A stretch of 64,000 nucleotides of DNA, from NCBI GenBank assembly GCA_016617855.1, contig JAECUM010003732.1, forward strand, positions 1 to 64,000, read 5' to 3'. The notes under the pieces are model-generated. The model saw nothing but the letters and a program-made list of their open reading frames with translations, was not told the origin of the DNA and did not search any database. The translations under genes were made by a program, and so were the position numbers. This DNA comes from Megalonaias nervosa (Eukaryota > Mollusca > Bivalvia > Unionida > Unionidae). Every line of letters begins with the position of its first letter. Positions within the stretch are counted from its first letter, which is position 1. Shown one piece after another: positions 35,290 to 47,534 of this stretch.

Positions 35290-35700
35290 GGTTTGTCTCA
35301 CAAATCGTGAACATAACATCCTTCAGTCTCATCTTCCAGTCAAACTGATTCGAGCCTTGTACTACTTCAGTCACGAAAAAAAAAATCCACAACTATCCAA
35401 TCTCGTGTCTTAGAAGCCAGTCTCAAAGAAGTCTTACGGTCGTTTACGGTGACAGCACGTCAATTACTTCAAGGCATCATTCACATCCCTCATCAAACCA
35501 AACGTTCTTTTGACAAACACAAAGTGGCCTTGTCGCAACTGGCAGATCCTAGAATCGACATCAAAAAGCAAATCGTTTTGAAACCTGGAGGAAGCTGTCC
35601 CCTAGGATGTGTCATCGTTCGCTCCCTCTTAAAATGGAATCCAAACGCCCCTGCAGCCACCCCGAAGAAAACAACTCTCTCCGAAGAAAACCTTTCAAGA
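35290..35700 (+). pseudogene. Small basic Polinton protein, copy 1
   Basis: Fragments include VKLIRALYYFSHEKK and then TARQLLQGIIHIPHQTKRSF and KHKVALSQLADP, followed by KKQIVLKPGGS. The pattern (LLxGxI, an HKxxLxxLAD block, then a KxxxLxxGG end) repeats in the copy at 36,656-36,910. This small basic protein type is common in Polintons between the ATPase and integrase genes; its role is not established. Confidence 0.45.
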
Positions 35701-36650
35701 GGAAGGGCAGTGGTGACAAGACCAGTTCACATCCCCAGATAAAGAAAAGTCGCACGAAAAGACCAAGAAAACATCTTCTATCCGAAAGAGAGGCAGTGCT
35801 TTGAGGACGCAAAAATCTTACTTTCCCAAACTACGACCCTCGGTGGCCCCCTGTCTCCAGCAGCAGTATTAGCAGCTTCTTCCACTTTGCCGTTGCTGGT
35901 GATGCCAGCCAAACCCGATTTGACACGCATCTTTCCCAATTTAATGAAAAAATGGAAACCCGTTTCTAAAGGAAGTTCTCTTCCAGCTGAGACTACTATT
36001 TCCTCATCATCTGAAGCCGCTGCTAAAAACAAAAGTACCCTCCCCCACAATAAAAGTCCATGAGAGATCAGGGATGTTACAGGGTTAACTGGATTTATCC
36101 AAGTAAGAACTGTCACGATTTAGTCCGTTGCGAACTCCTCAACGTCGAGTAATACCGGTCATGAAGATGATACGACGTACCGACAATCAATGGAGACGTA
36201 TTCCAGAATAGAAAAGACCCGTGCCAGACGAATCACATCAGTGCTCTTGTGCTCCTGAAAGAAAAGAGATGTCACCCAAAAGAAGTAAACACCACCATCG
36301 TCGCTCTCTTGCCAAAAAAGGAAACAGAAAAAGACAATCTACTCTTTTAGTCAAACATCAGATAAGACGCTTAGTCAAACATCGACATGTTTGTCATCAA
36401 CAAAAAAATATACCCACCCATCAAAAAAAAAAAAGAGGTTGCTGCAAAGGAGAGGATTATTTCGAGGCCCTTCGCTAAAAAGACCCATAATATAATCAAA
36501 ATTGTTGGTCTACTAAGGCAAAAAGGACGTGTGTCGGGCGATTGACTTCAGTGTATTTTTGCTCCTGAACGGAAAAAGATGTCACCTTCAAGAAGCCATC
36601 ACTCTTCCGTCAAAAAAGAAGAAAGAAAAGGACTGCCTCCTCGTTTAGCC
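35701..36650 (+). other. Lysine/histidine-rich decayed coding DNA
   Basis: Short frames encode basic stretches (KKSRTKRPRKH; KRSKHHHRRSLAKKGNRKR; KKKRGCC). Two segments, about 36,215-36,320 and 36,530-36,640, begin alike (GACGAATCACATCAGTGCTC and its relative; then GAAAGAAAAGAGATGTCACC) and look like a local duplication. Basic core proteins are likely, but no family is assigned. Confidence 0.4.
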
Positions 36651-36655
36651 AAACA

Positions 36656-36910
36656 TTGGAACGTGTTGTTGGTCCTGTCAAAGTCCCTTTACCCATGCGA
36701 AAACAACTTATTCTAACAGCCCCTCAAGAAATCATCGATACTGTATTTGAATGTTGTTTCAATGTCTTGAAAGGAACGATACCTTTGTCTAAACACCAGA
36801 AAGAACACTTACCCAAGCATCGAAACGTTCTTCGCCAAATAGTCGAAAAGAAAATGCACATCCGTCAAAAGAAAAAGATGTTAGTGCACAGTGGAGAATT
36901 TTGGCCTATG
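36656..36910 (+). pseudogene. Small basic Polinton protein, copy 2
   Basis: The frame contains APQEIIDTVFECCFNVLKG, IPLSKHQKEHLPKHRN and KKKMLVHSGEF, the same sequence pattern as 35,290-35,700 but better kept. In-frame sequence continues past its expected end because the original stop or frame is lost. Confidence 0.55.
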
Positions 36911-36959
36911 ATGATAGGACCCTTGAACAAAAGGACTGACTGGAGCGAAACTGGGAGGA

Positions 36960-37755
36960 ATTGTGGGAGGTGTTTTACCCAAGAGTCCGAGATAAGAAAA
37001 AAAAAGATAAAAATGACCCTTTTTGCTGAAAGGCCTCATACGTGTACCTCGAAATCTCATGGAAGAACGAAAGCTGACTTTAGTGCCCTACATACGATGG
37101 ATGGAATTCCATCCTTGGCAAGAACAATGAAACCCTTATTTACCTCCCAGTCCTCATCTGACAGAGATGTGACAGTTACAGCACGAATTGCAATCGTTGA
37201 TAGATCGCACCAATTTGTCCGAAACGAAAAATTCGCAACGGTACGGCCAAGTTTTGTAACGTTTTCAACTCTTTCACCAGAAAGCTTTAGACGAAACAGC
37301 TAAACCGACTCTGAAAGATTTCAAGGCCATGATGAAAAACCAATCGCCACCACCACTGCCATCTCCAGTGACCAAGACAGACATAGACACACGGATGCGT
37401 GAGGAACAAGACGCACGAGAAGTCTTTCATTCCTGTCAACTCCCATCCCAAGTAGGATTGCAGGGTTCTTGATGACTCCTTCCCCCACATCCCAACGAGA
37501 AGAAATCAAAGCTTGGGTTAAAAAGAAAACGTCCACTCCACCCTCGACAGAAGTGAAAAAGAAAGAAGGGAAACCAGAAGCGAAAAGGAAGCAAGATAAA
37601 AAGCGATCTCTATACCACCACCACCCTCGACTTCTACTTATGTGGCACGTCGGACATGCCAAGCCGTTTCCAAACAGCCCCACCAAAGCAAGAGTAGCAT
37701 TAATGAACAGTGGGTGGGTTACTGAAGACAGTCCTGATGGAGAATCTTTAACTTA
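36960..37755 (+). pseudogene. Polinton structural-type protein remnant
   Basis: Begins near KKIKMTLFAERPHTCTS, then frames change repeatedly; the last open part (37,469-37,755) is rich in Lys and Pro (TPPSTEVKKKEGKPEAKRK). By position, between the basic module and the integrase, and by the KMxLxP-like start, it resembles a conserved Polinton protein of unknown role. Confidence 0.4.
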
Positions 37756-37759
37756 GCGT

Positions 37760-38785
37760 TTACTACGGTTCTGCCCATCCTACGGGCTACGGAGGTGTTC
37801 AAAATTTGTATTCCACTACCAAAACCCAACTGAAAAGTGTACGTTTACCTCAGGTGCAACAATGGTTACAAGAACAAGCCACGTACACGTTACACAAACC
37901 CATTCGACGAAAATTTTCTAGCAGTTGCACCGAAGTGGAGGGCATAGATCATCAATCACAAGCTGATTTAGCCGACGCCTCTCATTTGGCCACCTACCAT
38001 CACGGCTACACATATCTGTGTCATCGACGTCTTTTCCAAATTTGCCTGGGTCGCGCCTTTGACTTTCAAATCAAGCTCCGAGTTAGTGCGAGCCTTACAA
38101 CTGGTGTTGAAATAATGTGGTCGTCACCCTCTTCGATGGCAAACAGAAAATGCACCGAATTTCTGAAACAAGCTTTCAAAAAAGAATTGAAGAAAACAGA
38201 CATTCCTTTTTTCACCACCGAGAATCCCCAAACCAAAGCTAGCATCGTGGAGCGTTTTCAACGCACGTTAAAAAATGCATAGAAAATATTTTACTCATCA
38301 ACACACCCTCAGGGTCATCGACGTCTTACCGCGACTGGTCCAAGCTTACAAACCAGTCTTGCGGATATGCCCCCAAGAAGTGACTCCCGACAACAAAGTG
38401 ATCGTCTTTGAGCTCTGTTTGGTACGTCCACCTCTGTTGTCCCCAAGAAGCGTGGACTGTTGACGACGGGGGATTGGGTGTGCATTCAATAAAGGTTATT
38501 TACCCACCTGGACCACCGAATTGTTTTGTGTTACTGGACGAGTGCGTGGTCGCTATCCTCCCGTCTATAAATTGGAAGACATGAACGGCGAAATGTTGAA
38601 AGGAACTTTCTACTAGCCCGAGTTACAACGAGTGACCAAAAAAGAAGGCATGTAAGGCATCGAAAAAATTCTCGTTCGAAGAGCCCGCAAAATTGGTAAA
38701 CGACGTGAAAGAAGTGAATGTGCGTTGGAAAGGATATCCTCGAGTTTTAATTCTTGGATCGACTGTTCAGCAAAATAAAAAGAAG
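37760..38785 (+). pseudogene. Polinton integrase with C-terminal chromodomain, decayed
   Basis: The first block VQQWLQEQATYTLHKPIRRKF is the usual start of a Polinton integrase. The core keeps QADLADASHLA with the first Asp and ASIVERFQRTLK with the third catalytic acid; the middle acid is not certain. The C-terminal part shows RGRYPPVYKLEDMNGE and then a chromodomain remnant (SSFNSWIDCSAK near 38,745). Several shifts (for example 38,282 and 38,460) break it. The chromodomain may once have steered insertion to marked chromatin. Confidence 0.65.
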
Positions 38786-39545
38786 TGACCAACATGCAGT
38801 TCAACACAGCATCGGCAACAGCAGCGAACTCCTTCTCCGAGTTCTTCTCTTCAAGATCTACAAAAGCAACCCCTGTGGGTGTGTTGCGAAGAACGTCGGA
38901 GCAAAAACGTAATTGTCTTTATCTACTAAATCTTTGTGGTGTATTGTATCATTCGTGCCGCCATCGCCAATTTGAGTTTGCAACAAGGAGACAAACAATT
39001 CTGGACCATTTTACTTATCAGTTGCATCAGTTTCCTTCTACCCAATCCTTCCCTGAAATATTTTACCGGCAGTCACAACAGAAGCCTTGCGGACAACGCC
39101 AGTCCCCTTCAAAACAGGAACAACAACAACAACTCTCTTTTGGACACTCCTTTTTGACCTCAAGCGACTCCTCGGAAAGCAGAACTCTAGAATTACGAAT
39201 AACCAATTCTACTTAACTTTAACCAGTGACAGTTCCATGGATGTGTTTCCCAACAATAATTTGTGTTGTTTCACGGCCACATTACCTCAGACCATCCAAC
39301 TGGATCACGAAGCGTGTTGGGAAGTAATTTTGGTAGAAATCATTCACCCCACACAAGTCCAACAGGCTATTATTTTAACGGTCAACATCTGGTGGAAACG
39401 ATTTCCAGCGTTTTCAACAGACAGTTTAGAAAAACCCTGGACAAAACGAAGCGAAGTATCCTTATTCAGTACCACAGAATAACTCGTCGCAAGCTGATGA
39501 CATTTCCGGATAGCCCCCATCAGCAATTTCATTCATTTCTTGTTC
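38786..39545 (+). pseudogene. Capsid-associated Polinton protein remnant
   Basis: Frames at 38,785-39,216 and 39,087-39,482 together include FYLTLTSDSSMDVFPNNN (about 39,209-39,265) followed by CFTATLPQTIQLDHEACWEV. The pattern of a small number of conserved residues (DVFPNN, LPQTIQLD, WEV) marks a protein common in animal Polintons, likely a penton or minor capsid protein. It has stops and shifts. Confidence 0.55.
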
Positions 39546-39870
39546 AGCTCAGTGGATTTGTACATGAATAGCAACTTGGTCAGCTCAGCGGGGATACTTA
39601 CCATTACCGAGCGAACATAAAAGAAGCTAAGAACACGCATCTGGATGCCTGCGTAATATGTAAACCTAACAGCGGGAGAGGACAAGTTCAACTACGCAGC
39701 CGTGACAGAAGCTAACAATCTTCATAATGTGGGCTTTAACGACCGTTGAAAGAAAATCCTGCAAGGACGCAGTTCAGAACTGATGGATCGCTTGCATTTG
39801 GCCATGTGCTTGCAAGACAAGTATCTGTTGAACAGAGTGGATGTTTTCTTTCACGTACGCGCTTAAGGCA
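39546..39870 (+). pseudogene. Major-capsid-like fragment, truncated
   Basis: A fragment reads FNYAAVTEANNLHNVGF, then MDRLHLAMCLQDKYLLNRVD before the sequence runs into the right terminal array at about 39,900. The LHLAMCLQDKYLLNRVDV block resembles the core of Polinton capsid proteins. The remainder of the gene is missing, so the right side of element 3 was deleted or overwritten. Confidence 0.4.
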
Positions 39871-39899
39871 TGCAAGCGGAAAAAATTGTTAGTCTGTTC

Positions 39900-41160
<1,261 letters not shown>

Positions 41161-41188
41161 GCCCTCAAGTGCCATACATAACTACTCA

Positions 41189-41190
<2 letters not shown>

Positions 41191-41273
<83 letters not shown>
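41191..41273. repeat. (CT)n microsatellite
   Basis: An uninterrupted CT run between the right end of element 3 and the first blocks of element 4. Confidence 0.95.
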
Positions 41274-41275
<2 letters not shown>

Positions 41276-42486
41276 ACACACACACACACTTAAGTAGAAT
41301 AGTGGGATACGCTATAACAATGGGACTTCTATGTTAAACTATTGGGGTTGTACCCTAGGGACAATGGGGAATTTAACATGGGGAAGTGTAACATGGGTGG
41401 GACTATAGCCGGGCAAGGGAAAGTTGAACATAGGTTGGGACTGTCCAGGAACAATGGGAATTGAACATGGGGAATTTAAGATAGCGAATGTATAGTGACT
41501 TTTTAGGGACAATGGGAATTTAACATGGAGAATTTAACATAGGGAATTTATAGGGACAATGGACTGGGACTGTCTAGGGACAAAGGATTTGAACAGGGGT
41601 GACGTCACAGTACTGGACACTGGGTAATCAATGACAACAATGTTTCAAGGGACTTACCTCAATCAGGCGGAGCACTTAGGACAGTGTTGCAAGTGGCTGA
41701 CCTGAATACGCGCTACTCTAGGTAGGGTCAAATGCAACATAGAGATACACATACATAGACATAGAAATGGATGCTTGTAATTGGGGGACAAAGAGGATAT
41801 TTACATGGGTAGGACTGTCTAGGGACAATGAGAATTTAACATGTGACTATCTAGGGACAAGGAGACCTTGAACATGGATGGGCCTGTCTAGGGACAATGG
41901 GGAAATTGTATAGGGCCTGTCTAGTGACAAGAGTGGTAGAGGGCCAAACACAGCAGAGACAGAGACAGACATATACAAATACAAACCCGAGATTTATATA
42001 TTAATCATCACCTAGACCTGAAATTATGTTGGCGGTGTTCATAAATTTGCATAATGTAATGATGCTATAAATAGCTATAATCAAGGAAAAGACCAACGCC
42101 AAAATGTATGTGACTAAAAGTAACGCTAAAATTACGAAATTGTCCCTAGCATCTATTTATAGCTACAACCTGTGGAAATTCCTATGAAAAACCCACTATC
42201 TATTTATAGTCACAACTTGTGGAAATTCCTTTTGTAAAAAGCTAGTATCTATTTATAGCTACAGCTTGTGGAAAAACCCAAATTTATATTTATAGCCTCA
42301 AAATTTCTAGCTTCAATGCCGTTACGGTACTGGACACTGGCAACAATGTTGCAAGTGGCTGATCTCAATCGGGCGGAACAGTGTGGCTAGGGGTTGATCT
42401 GAATACGTACTACTCTAGGACAGATAGAGACAGAGACATAGAGATGTGGTTAGAGACAGGGTTAGAGACAGGGTTAGAAATATAGA

Positions 42487-43165
42487 CAGAGACATAGACA
42501 TATAAAGCAAACACATACACACACACGTACGCACACGCACATAAACACAAACAAAAATACACACACTTTCACAAATATTTTTTAGTCAGGGACAAGGGTT
42601 TTTTGTTAAGGAAAAACAAACACATACACACACACAAACGTACCCACGCACACATACACACACAAAAACAAACACACACACACACACAAACACTCCGAGC
42701 TTCAGCTGAACCGAACAGGAGATCTCGTAATTCATCATACATAAGTTATTTACAGATTTGAGTAGTCAGCTGAGCTAGTCTATGTGATCCGTTATGCTTT
42801 AGAATATTTGTGTATTTATGGACATATGATTAGGTACTCTATAGCTATGCAGATTAAAATGTTTACGCAGTTTTATTGCCCCTACAATGTCCCTAAATGT
42901 GTCTCTATAATGTCCCTTTTCTACGTCCCTATTTATTGTTTGTATAGTTTCGCTAAGGTATCGGTAAGTAAGACGAAGAGATCTCCGAGATTTAGCTGAA
43001 CCGAGCATCAGATCTCGTAGAGGGAAGGAAAATTGTGCAGGGACAAGTGTTTTTGTTAAGGGAAAAAACAAACACACATACATGCAAACACACATACACA
43101 CAAACGTACGTGCGCACACATACACACACAAGCAAACGTACGCGTGCACACAAACACACACACTT
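42487..43165. repeat. AC-rich DNA with a duplicated block
   Basis: Two AC-rich stretches (42,487-42,690 and 43,060-43,165) each follow the words GGACAAG and TTTTTGTTAAGG. A 40-base block CTCCGAGCTTCAGCTGAACC to GATCTCGTA recurs at 42,692 and about 42,980. The reading frames across these repeats are artefacts. Confidence 0.6.
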
Positions 43166-43266
43166 GTATAGTTTAAATAATTCATGTTCTCCCCTTTCCA
43201 TTATTTATACTACACTAAGATGGCTTCTTTTATAATGGAACTTTGAATTTACCTAACTCAAGTGCC

Positions 43267-43269
<3 letters not shown>

Positions 43270-43318
<49 letters not shown>
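43270..43318. repeat. (TG)n microsatellite
   Basis: A TATATATG start then about 20 GT units. Confidence 0.9.
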
Positions 43319-43756
43319 CCTGATAATGATTTCTTTCTTCAAACAAACATTTTCTCGGTTCTGTTCTAGCAGCGAGAATATACAAATTATGAAGAACCCA
43401 TAGTGACGGCCTAATTCCCTCTTTTGTGGCTGGTGGCAAAGTTTGCTTTTTGATATGTCGTCTGGCTGGGTTATAACAGAGTGCTAGCGAAGATTGTGTA
43501 CACAACAAAAGGCTACGAGACTGTTTTGATTCTCTACGCGTGAAGGTCCACCAACCATTTAAAGTTTTTTTCTGGTAATAGTCATGGCAACAAAACCTTG
43601 GCAACAATGGATCATCTTTTGGACCAAATATTGGCCATCTAACCTGGCTAACTTGGTTACATTGCAAGATGGCGACTTAACTGTGTATCTCCGTGTGTTT
43701 GTGATTAGGCCATTGAACAGGAAATTGAACAATAACTGAGACTTGCAGCCAAAATA

Positions 43757-44029
43757 TTGCCGAGACGGAAAAGAATTATCCTACGGGGTCAAAAGTGTAG
43801 AAGGCGCTGGGTTCGTAAAATTCCTCCAGCGGGCAAGTACTCTGAAAGACGTAGTGGGCGAATAAATCTAAAGGAACATAAGTGTCAGGGGCACAAAACA
43901 TATGTAAAAGATAGAGTTAATTGCTCACAATTGCCTGGCCTGCCGCAAGGACCTGTAATTTCCAACCTCGTGGCAGAGAGTGATATTTTTAGGAATCCAT
44001 ACAAGAAGCTACCCAAAATGGGCCATTAG
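43757..44029 (+). CDS. Basic 90-aa open frame, unrecognised
   Basis: The frame encodes an arginine/lysine-rich protein (RRKRIILRGQKCRRRWVRK) without recognised domains. DNA to about 44,650 has a coding-like composition but only broken frames. It may be a remnant of a mobile element carried by element 4. Whether it was ever a gene is uncertain. Confidence 0.25.
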   Translation: MPRRKRIILRGQKCRRRWVRKIPPAGKYSERRSGRINLKEHKCQGHKTYVKDRVNCSQLPGLPQGPVISNLVAESDIFRNPYKKLPKMGH

Positions 44030-46075
44030 TTTTCTGGTTGTTAATAAGCCAAGACAACATATTACTGTTGAATAGTTTGAGCTGCATGATGGTTGCACGT
44101 ATCGCAGAAAGGAGAATCATGACAAGATAACAAAAGCATGTTCTTCACTGACCTTTGAAGACCCCAGTACCTTACGGAAGAAAGATTTTGGTGCTGACCA
44201 AATAACGTAACAGTTGGAAGCCCACGTGGGCCGACATGTGTTCGACATTAAAGAAGAATGCGATGTACGCAGTCATGGTTTCCTGTGGAGCACAATAGAA
44301 GAACCTGAATGCGACATTGTCATCATCAACATAAGGGCCTTCTACCCTGCATCTTTTCAGAATTACGATGAGGGTGTACCATAGATTGAATATTTCAGAG
44401 TTCACCTTAAAAGCCAGATTATTCGGATAGTCATAAATCGTCCCCTATATGAAGAAGATCTTACAGGTCTTACCCTAGTAGGCGACTGGGAGTTTGCAAA
44501 AACATGCAACACTGTAATAATGCTTGTTCTGGCAAGCGATTTCAGGAACGGTGCTGGATCCCGGTTGTGATATTCACGCAAAGACAGAGGCTAATCTGAT
44601 GCCAAAATTTTTAATGCACCATTATCTACCATGGGTTGTACATTTTGATTTTATACAGAATGGGGAGTAAACAATTTTCACCTATATTTTTGTCGCATTC
44701 TGAAGCAAATTATAGGAAATGAGGAAATATTTAGTCATAAATTGTTACATTTGTTCTCACCAATATGCTTAAGCATTCTGAACGAGATTTTCCGCAGGTC
44801 AAGTCAATAGTTGCAAAACAGTTTATTCATGTTTAAAAAACAAATCAAGAAACTTACTTTGTGGGTGTATTTTGGCTTTTACTAATTTTACAATGAATAT
44901 TACCATTCAGTGATGGAGAAAAGTGATTTCTGACAATGTGCATGTTTTGTTGGATAGTGTGTTTGTGAGATTTCATCTCCTTTTAAACTCTACGCTAAAA
45001 CAATGCTTTTGGATAGTGTGTAGCGGGTGTTGGATCGTAGAGGTGATCTGATGGTTAGTATATTTGTACCATTTCATCTCCTTCTTTAAACCCTACCCTT
45101 TTCTTCTGATAGTTGTTGTGGGGACATTAACAAAACGTTTTGAGTAGTGTGTATGGGGTATTGGATGGTAGGTATATTCGGACAGTATATTTGTATGGTT
45201 TCATCTTCTTTTACACAATATCCTTATCTTCTGATAGAATGTGTGGGATTTTAGGCACAACACAAGGCATTTGGATAGTGTGTAATGGTTATTGGATGGT
45301 ATAGTTGATGTGGTGGATAGTATACTTGTGAGATTTCATCTTCTTCATTTACATCTCATTTGTTGGTGTGGGATTTTAGAACCCCCACAAGGCATGTTAG
45401 TGTGTATATGGTGTTTGAAGACATAGGTGGTGTGGTATTTAGTATATTTGTGCGATTTTATCTCCCTTCTATAAACCCTACCTCTTTTTCTGATAGTAAG
45501 TGTGGAGACACTAAACAAGACGTTTTGGATTGTGTAGGGGATATTGGATGGTATATGTGATGTAATGGATAGTATAGTTGTGAGCTTTAGTCCCTTGATT
45601 TATACTCTACTCCTTTCTTCAGATAGTGTATATTTTTAGACAATAGACAAGGAGCTTTGGATAGTGTGTATGGGTTGATAGATAGTAGATAGCTATTCCA
45701 TGTTAATTTCTCGTAGGCTTTAATAAATTGTCGACGTTTTGAAGATAAACATTTTCGACTCTTTACTCCCGTTGAATTAAGTAAACAAATATCTTGTGTT
45801 AAATTCCAGTAGACCCCTATACATTTGGATAGTAATCAAAATATAGTTGCTAGATTGTGTAGTGGTGTGCTGGATAGTACTCAAGAATGTATTTGTTTGT
45901 CTATGTTATTGACAACATTAAAAAATCTTCAAAACCCTTTACCTTTTCACCAATTTAACATTACCATTCCCGTTGGAGTCTATAAAACCATCTGAGGCCA
46001 TAAATTCTTAGATTCCATAGGAAATGGCATTATGGCTTCAAATCTATTCTGTAATGTTCCTTTCCTATTTTGAGG

Positions 46076-46320
46076 AGCAGCAGAGGAGGTGAACAGACCA
46101 CTTGTCTGAATTGTCATTTGTCTAAAAAATAAAGGTTCCTACGAAGGCCGAAAATAAGGTCGATAACGCTAAACCAAAACCTCTAATTGACCATGAGATT
46201 TCTCTAATTGGGTTAGCTTATCTCGTTACTTTATCTCCGACTCTTTGTTTTTTTTTTTATGGCGTGTTTCGTTTACTCGCCGGGTCATTCAATTTTGGTC
46301 GTTCACCTCCTCTGCTGCTG
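46076..46320 (+). repeat. Terminal unit of element 2a with inverted arms
   Basis: A unit of 245 bases that starts AGCAGCAGAGGAGGTGAAC and ends with its exact 19-base reverse complement. The inside contains GTTCCTACG and GGTCGATAACGCTAAACC. It matches 58,496-58,772 in the same orientation, which is what left terminal repeats of two oppositely ordered elements should do. It ends 4 bases before the ATPase stop codon. Confidence 0.8.
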
Positions 46321-46324
46321 TAAA

Positions 46325-46993
46325 TTAACCAAAGATTTTATCCAGACCTATACGATACCTAGATCTTGGGTCATGTACATTTATTGTTATAAATCCGAAC
46401 GGAACAGCTTGTGCTTTTGAAAAGAAGTTTTTAAACTTAATTATGTCCATATCCCCTGAACACCAGGTATAATAAATATTTTGTAAGGTATAATTATCTA
46501 CTCCATTAAACACAACTAAAATATTGCAGTTGTCTCTGATCACTTTAGGTATTTGTGTATATCGCTGAGTAACATAAATCACGTCAGTATTTTTATGTCT
46601 GCCTCTGGAAAATATCCGAGCTGGATTTGATTGTTTGTCCAGCATCACAACATTATATACTACGAGGTTATTAATAAATCCATCTAGGTCATCTACAGAT
46701 GGAGTTTCGTCAATATCGGTGATAAAATCAATAATATCGTTTCCGTCTTCGTCCAATAATTTTGCATTTTTATTAAAATTTTTAAGTACTTCATAACATC
46801 GTTGATCATCTACAGATGGTGCTACTAAATATAATTTATTCCACTTGGGCCATCGCATTATCAGATTAAGTAATAATTGTGTCTTACCAGATCCAGATGG
46901 AACTATTATAATCATTCTAATAGAATTTGGTAGTGCTGGATGGTGCCTTACTGGTTCTTGTTTTCGTGTCGCTGAGAAGTCAATTATATCCAT
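46325..46993 (-). pseudogene. Packaging ATPase of element 2a, Walker B acids lost
   Basis: An uninterrupted frame of 222 codons. P-loop IIIVPSGSGKTQLLL at residues about 27-41; further RGRHKNTDVIYVTQRY, a typical motif of this ATPase after Walker B. The Walker B strand reads VVYNVVML, with N and V where two acidic residues are expected, so ATP hydrolysis should be lost although the frame is open. The gene lies at the extreme left of the element. It would load the genome into capsids. Confidence 0.8.
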
Positions 46994-47005
46994 ATAATAA
47001 ATAAT

Positions 47006-47146
47006 ATGAGTTTATATTGTGTTAGATGCAGAGCTCCCACCCATACCAGTGGATTGACAACGATAATAACAAAAAATAAAAGACGTGCAATTACAGGCAA
47101 ATTTGTAAAATGTGGCACAAAAAAAATATATATTTATTCCTCTTGA
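47006..47146 (+). CDS. Small zinc-ribbon protein of element 2a (DUF5679-like)
   Basis: A 46-codon frame, MSLYCVRCRAPTHTS, then KRRAITGKFVKCGTKK. It has the first CXXC pair intact; the second is reduced to one Cys (KCGTKK), and the tail reads through an A run at 47,118-47,126 that may shift the frame. It matches the element 1 protein at 19,148-19,363 in layout and lies just before the PLA2 domain as there. Confidence 0.55.
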   Translation: MSLYCVRCRAPTHTSGLTTIITKNKRRAITGKFVKCGTKKIYIYSS

Positions 47147-47520
47147 CTTGTCAGTCAAAGGTGGAGATATCGCTGCTTCATTAGGGAAATTACCAGGAGC
47201 TCCATGGGCTAAATATCCTGGTGAGAAACATCTTCCTGGATACAATTATTGTGGTCCTGGAACTCGACTTGATATTCGACTTGACGAACGAGATCAACCA
47301 AGACCAGGAGGGCATCCAATAAATAAGATTGATCAAGCGTGTCATGTTCATGATGTTGCGTACAAAAATAAAGATTTACAACAACGGCATCTCGCAGATG
47401 TAAAATTGATTCATGCGTTAAATTCTGTACCCGATAAATCTCTCAGAGAAAACCTCGCTAGTTTTCTAATAAAAACTGCTATGAAAGGTAAAAATAATGC
47501 TAGGAGCTGGGTAATTAATT
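47112..47520 (+). pseudogene. Phospholipase A2-like protein of element 2a
   Basis: A frame with LGKLPGAPWAKYPGEKHLPG, then the calcium-loop region YNYCGPGTRLD and HVHDVAY with the catalytic HD pair, and a tail of helical charged sequence. The frame has no ATG at its start (it begins at GTG 47112 after an A run), so the true start is lost to a shift. Near its end one base shift would bring the stop at 47,512 into frame; without it the frame reads on into the integrase. The PLA2 type matches the parvoviral capsid domain that helps particles leave endosomes. Confidence 0.7.
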
Positions 47521-47534
47521 ATATGGTTATTATA

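Larger units (their letters stand above)
41300..46075. mobile_element. Element 4: non-coding relative of element 3, cut by element 2a
   Basis: The left part (41,300-42,480) repeats, in the same orientation, the outer blocks of the element 3 left end, including GGGACAATGGGGAATTTAAC and three units with ATCTATTTATAGCTACAACC. The right part (44,930-46,030) is an array of TTTCATCTCC and GGATAGTGTGT units in the orientation of the element 3 right end, finishing with TCTGAGGCCATA. So a second, mostly internal-deleted member lies here and ends where element 2a begins. Its interior carries no recognised gene. Confidence 0.5.

Noticed and set aside
42799..43235. Cys/Val-rich and Thr/His-rich open frames
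   Set aside because: They arise from AC-rich simple sequence.
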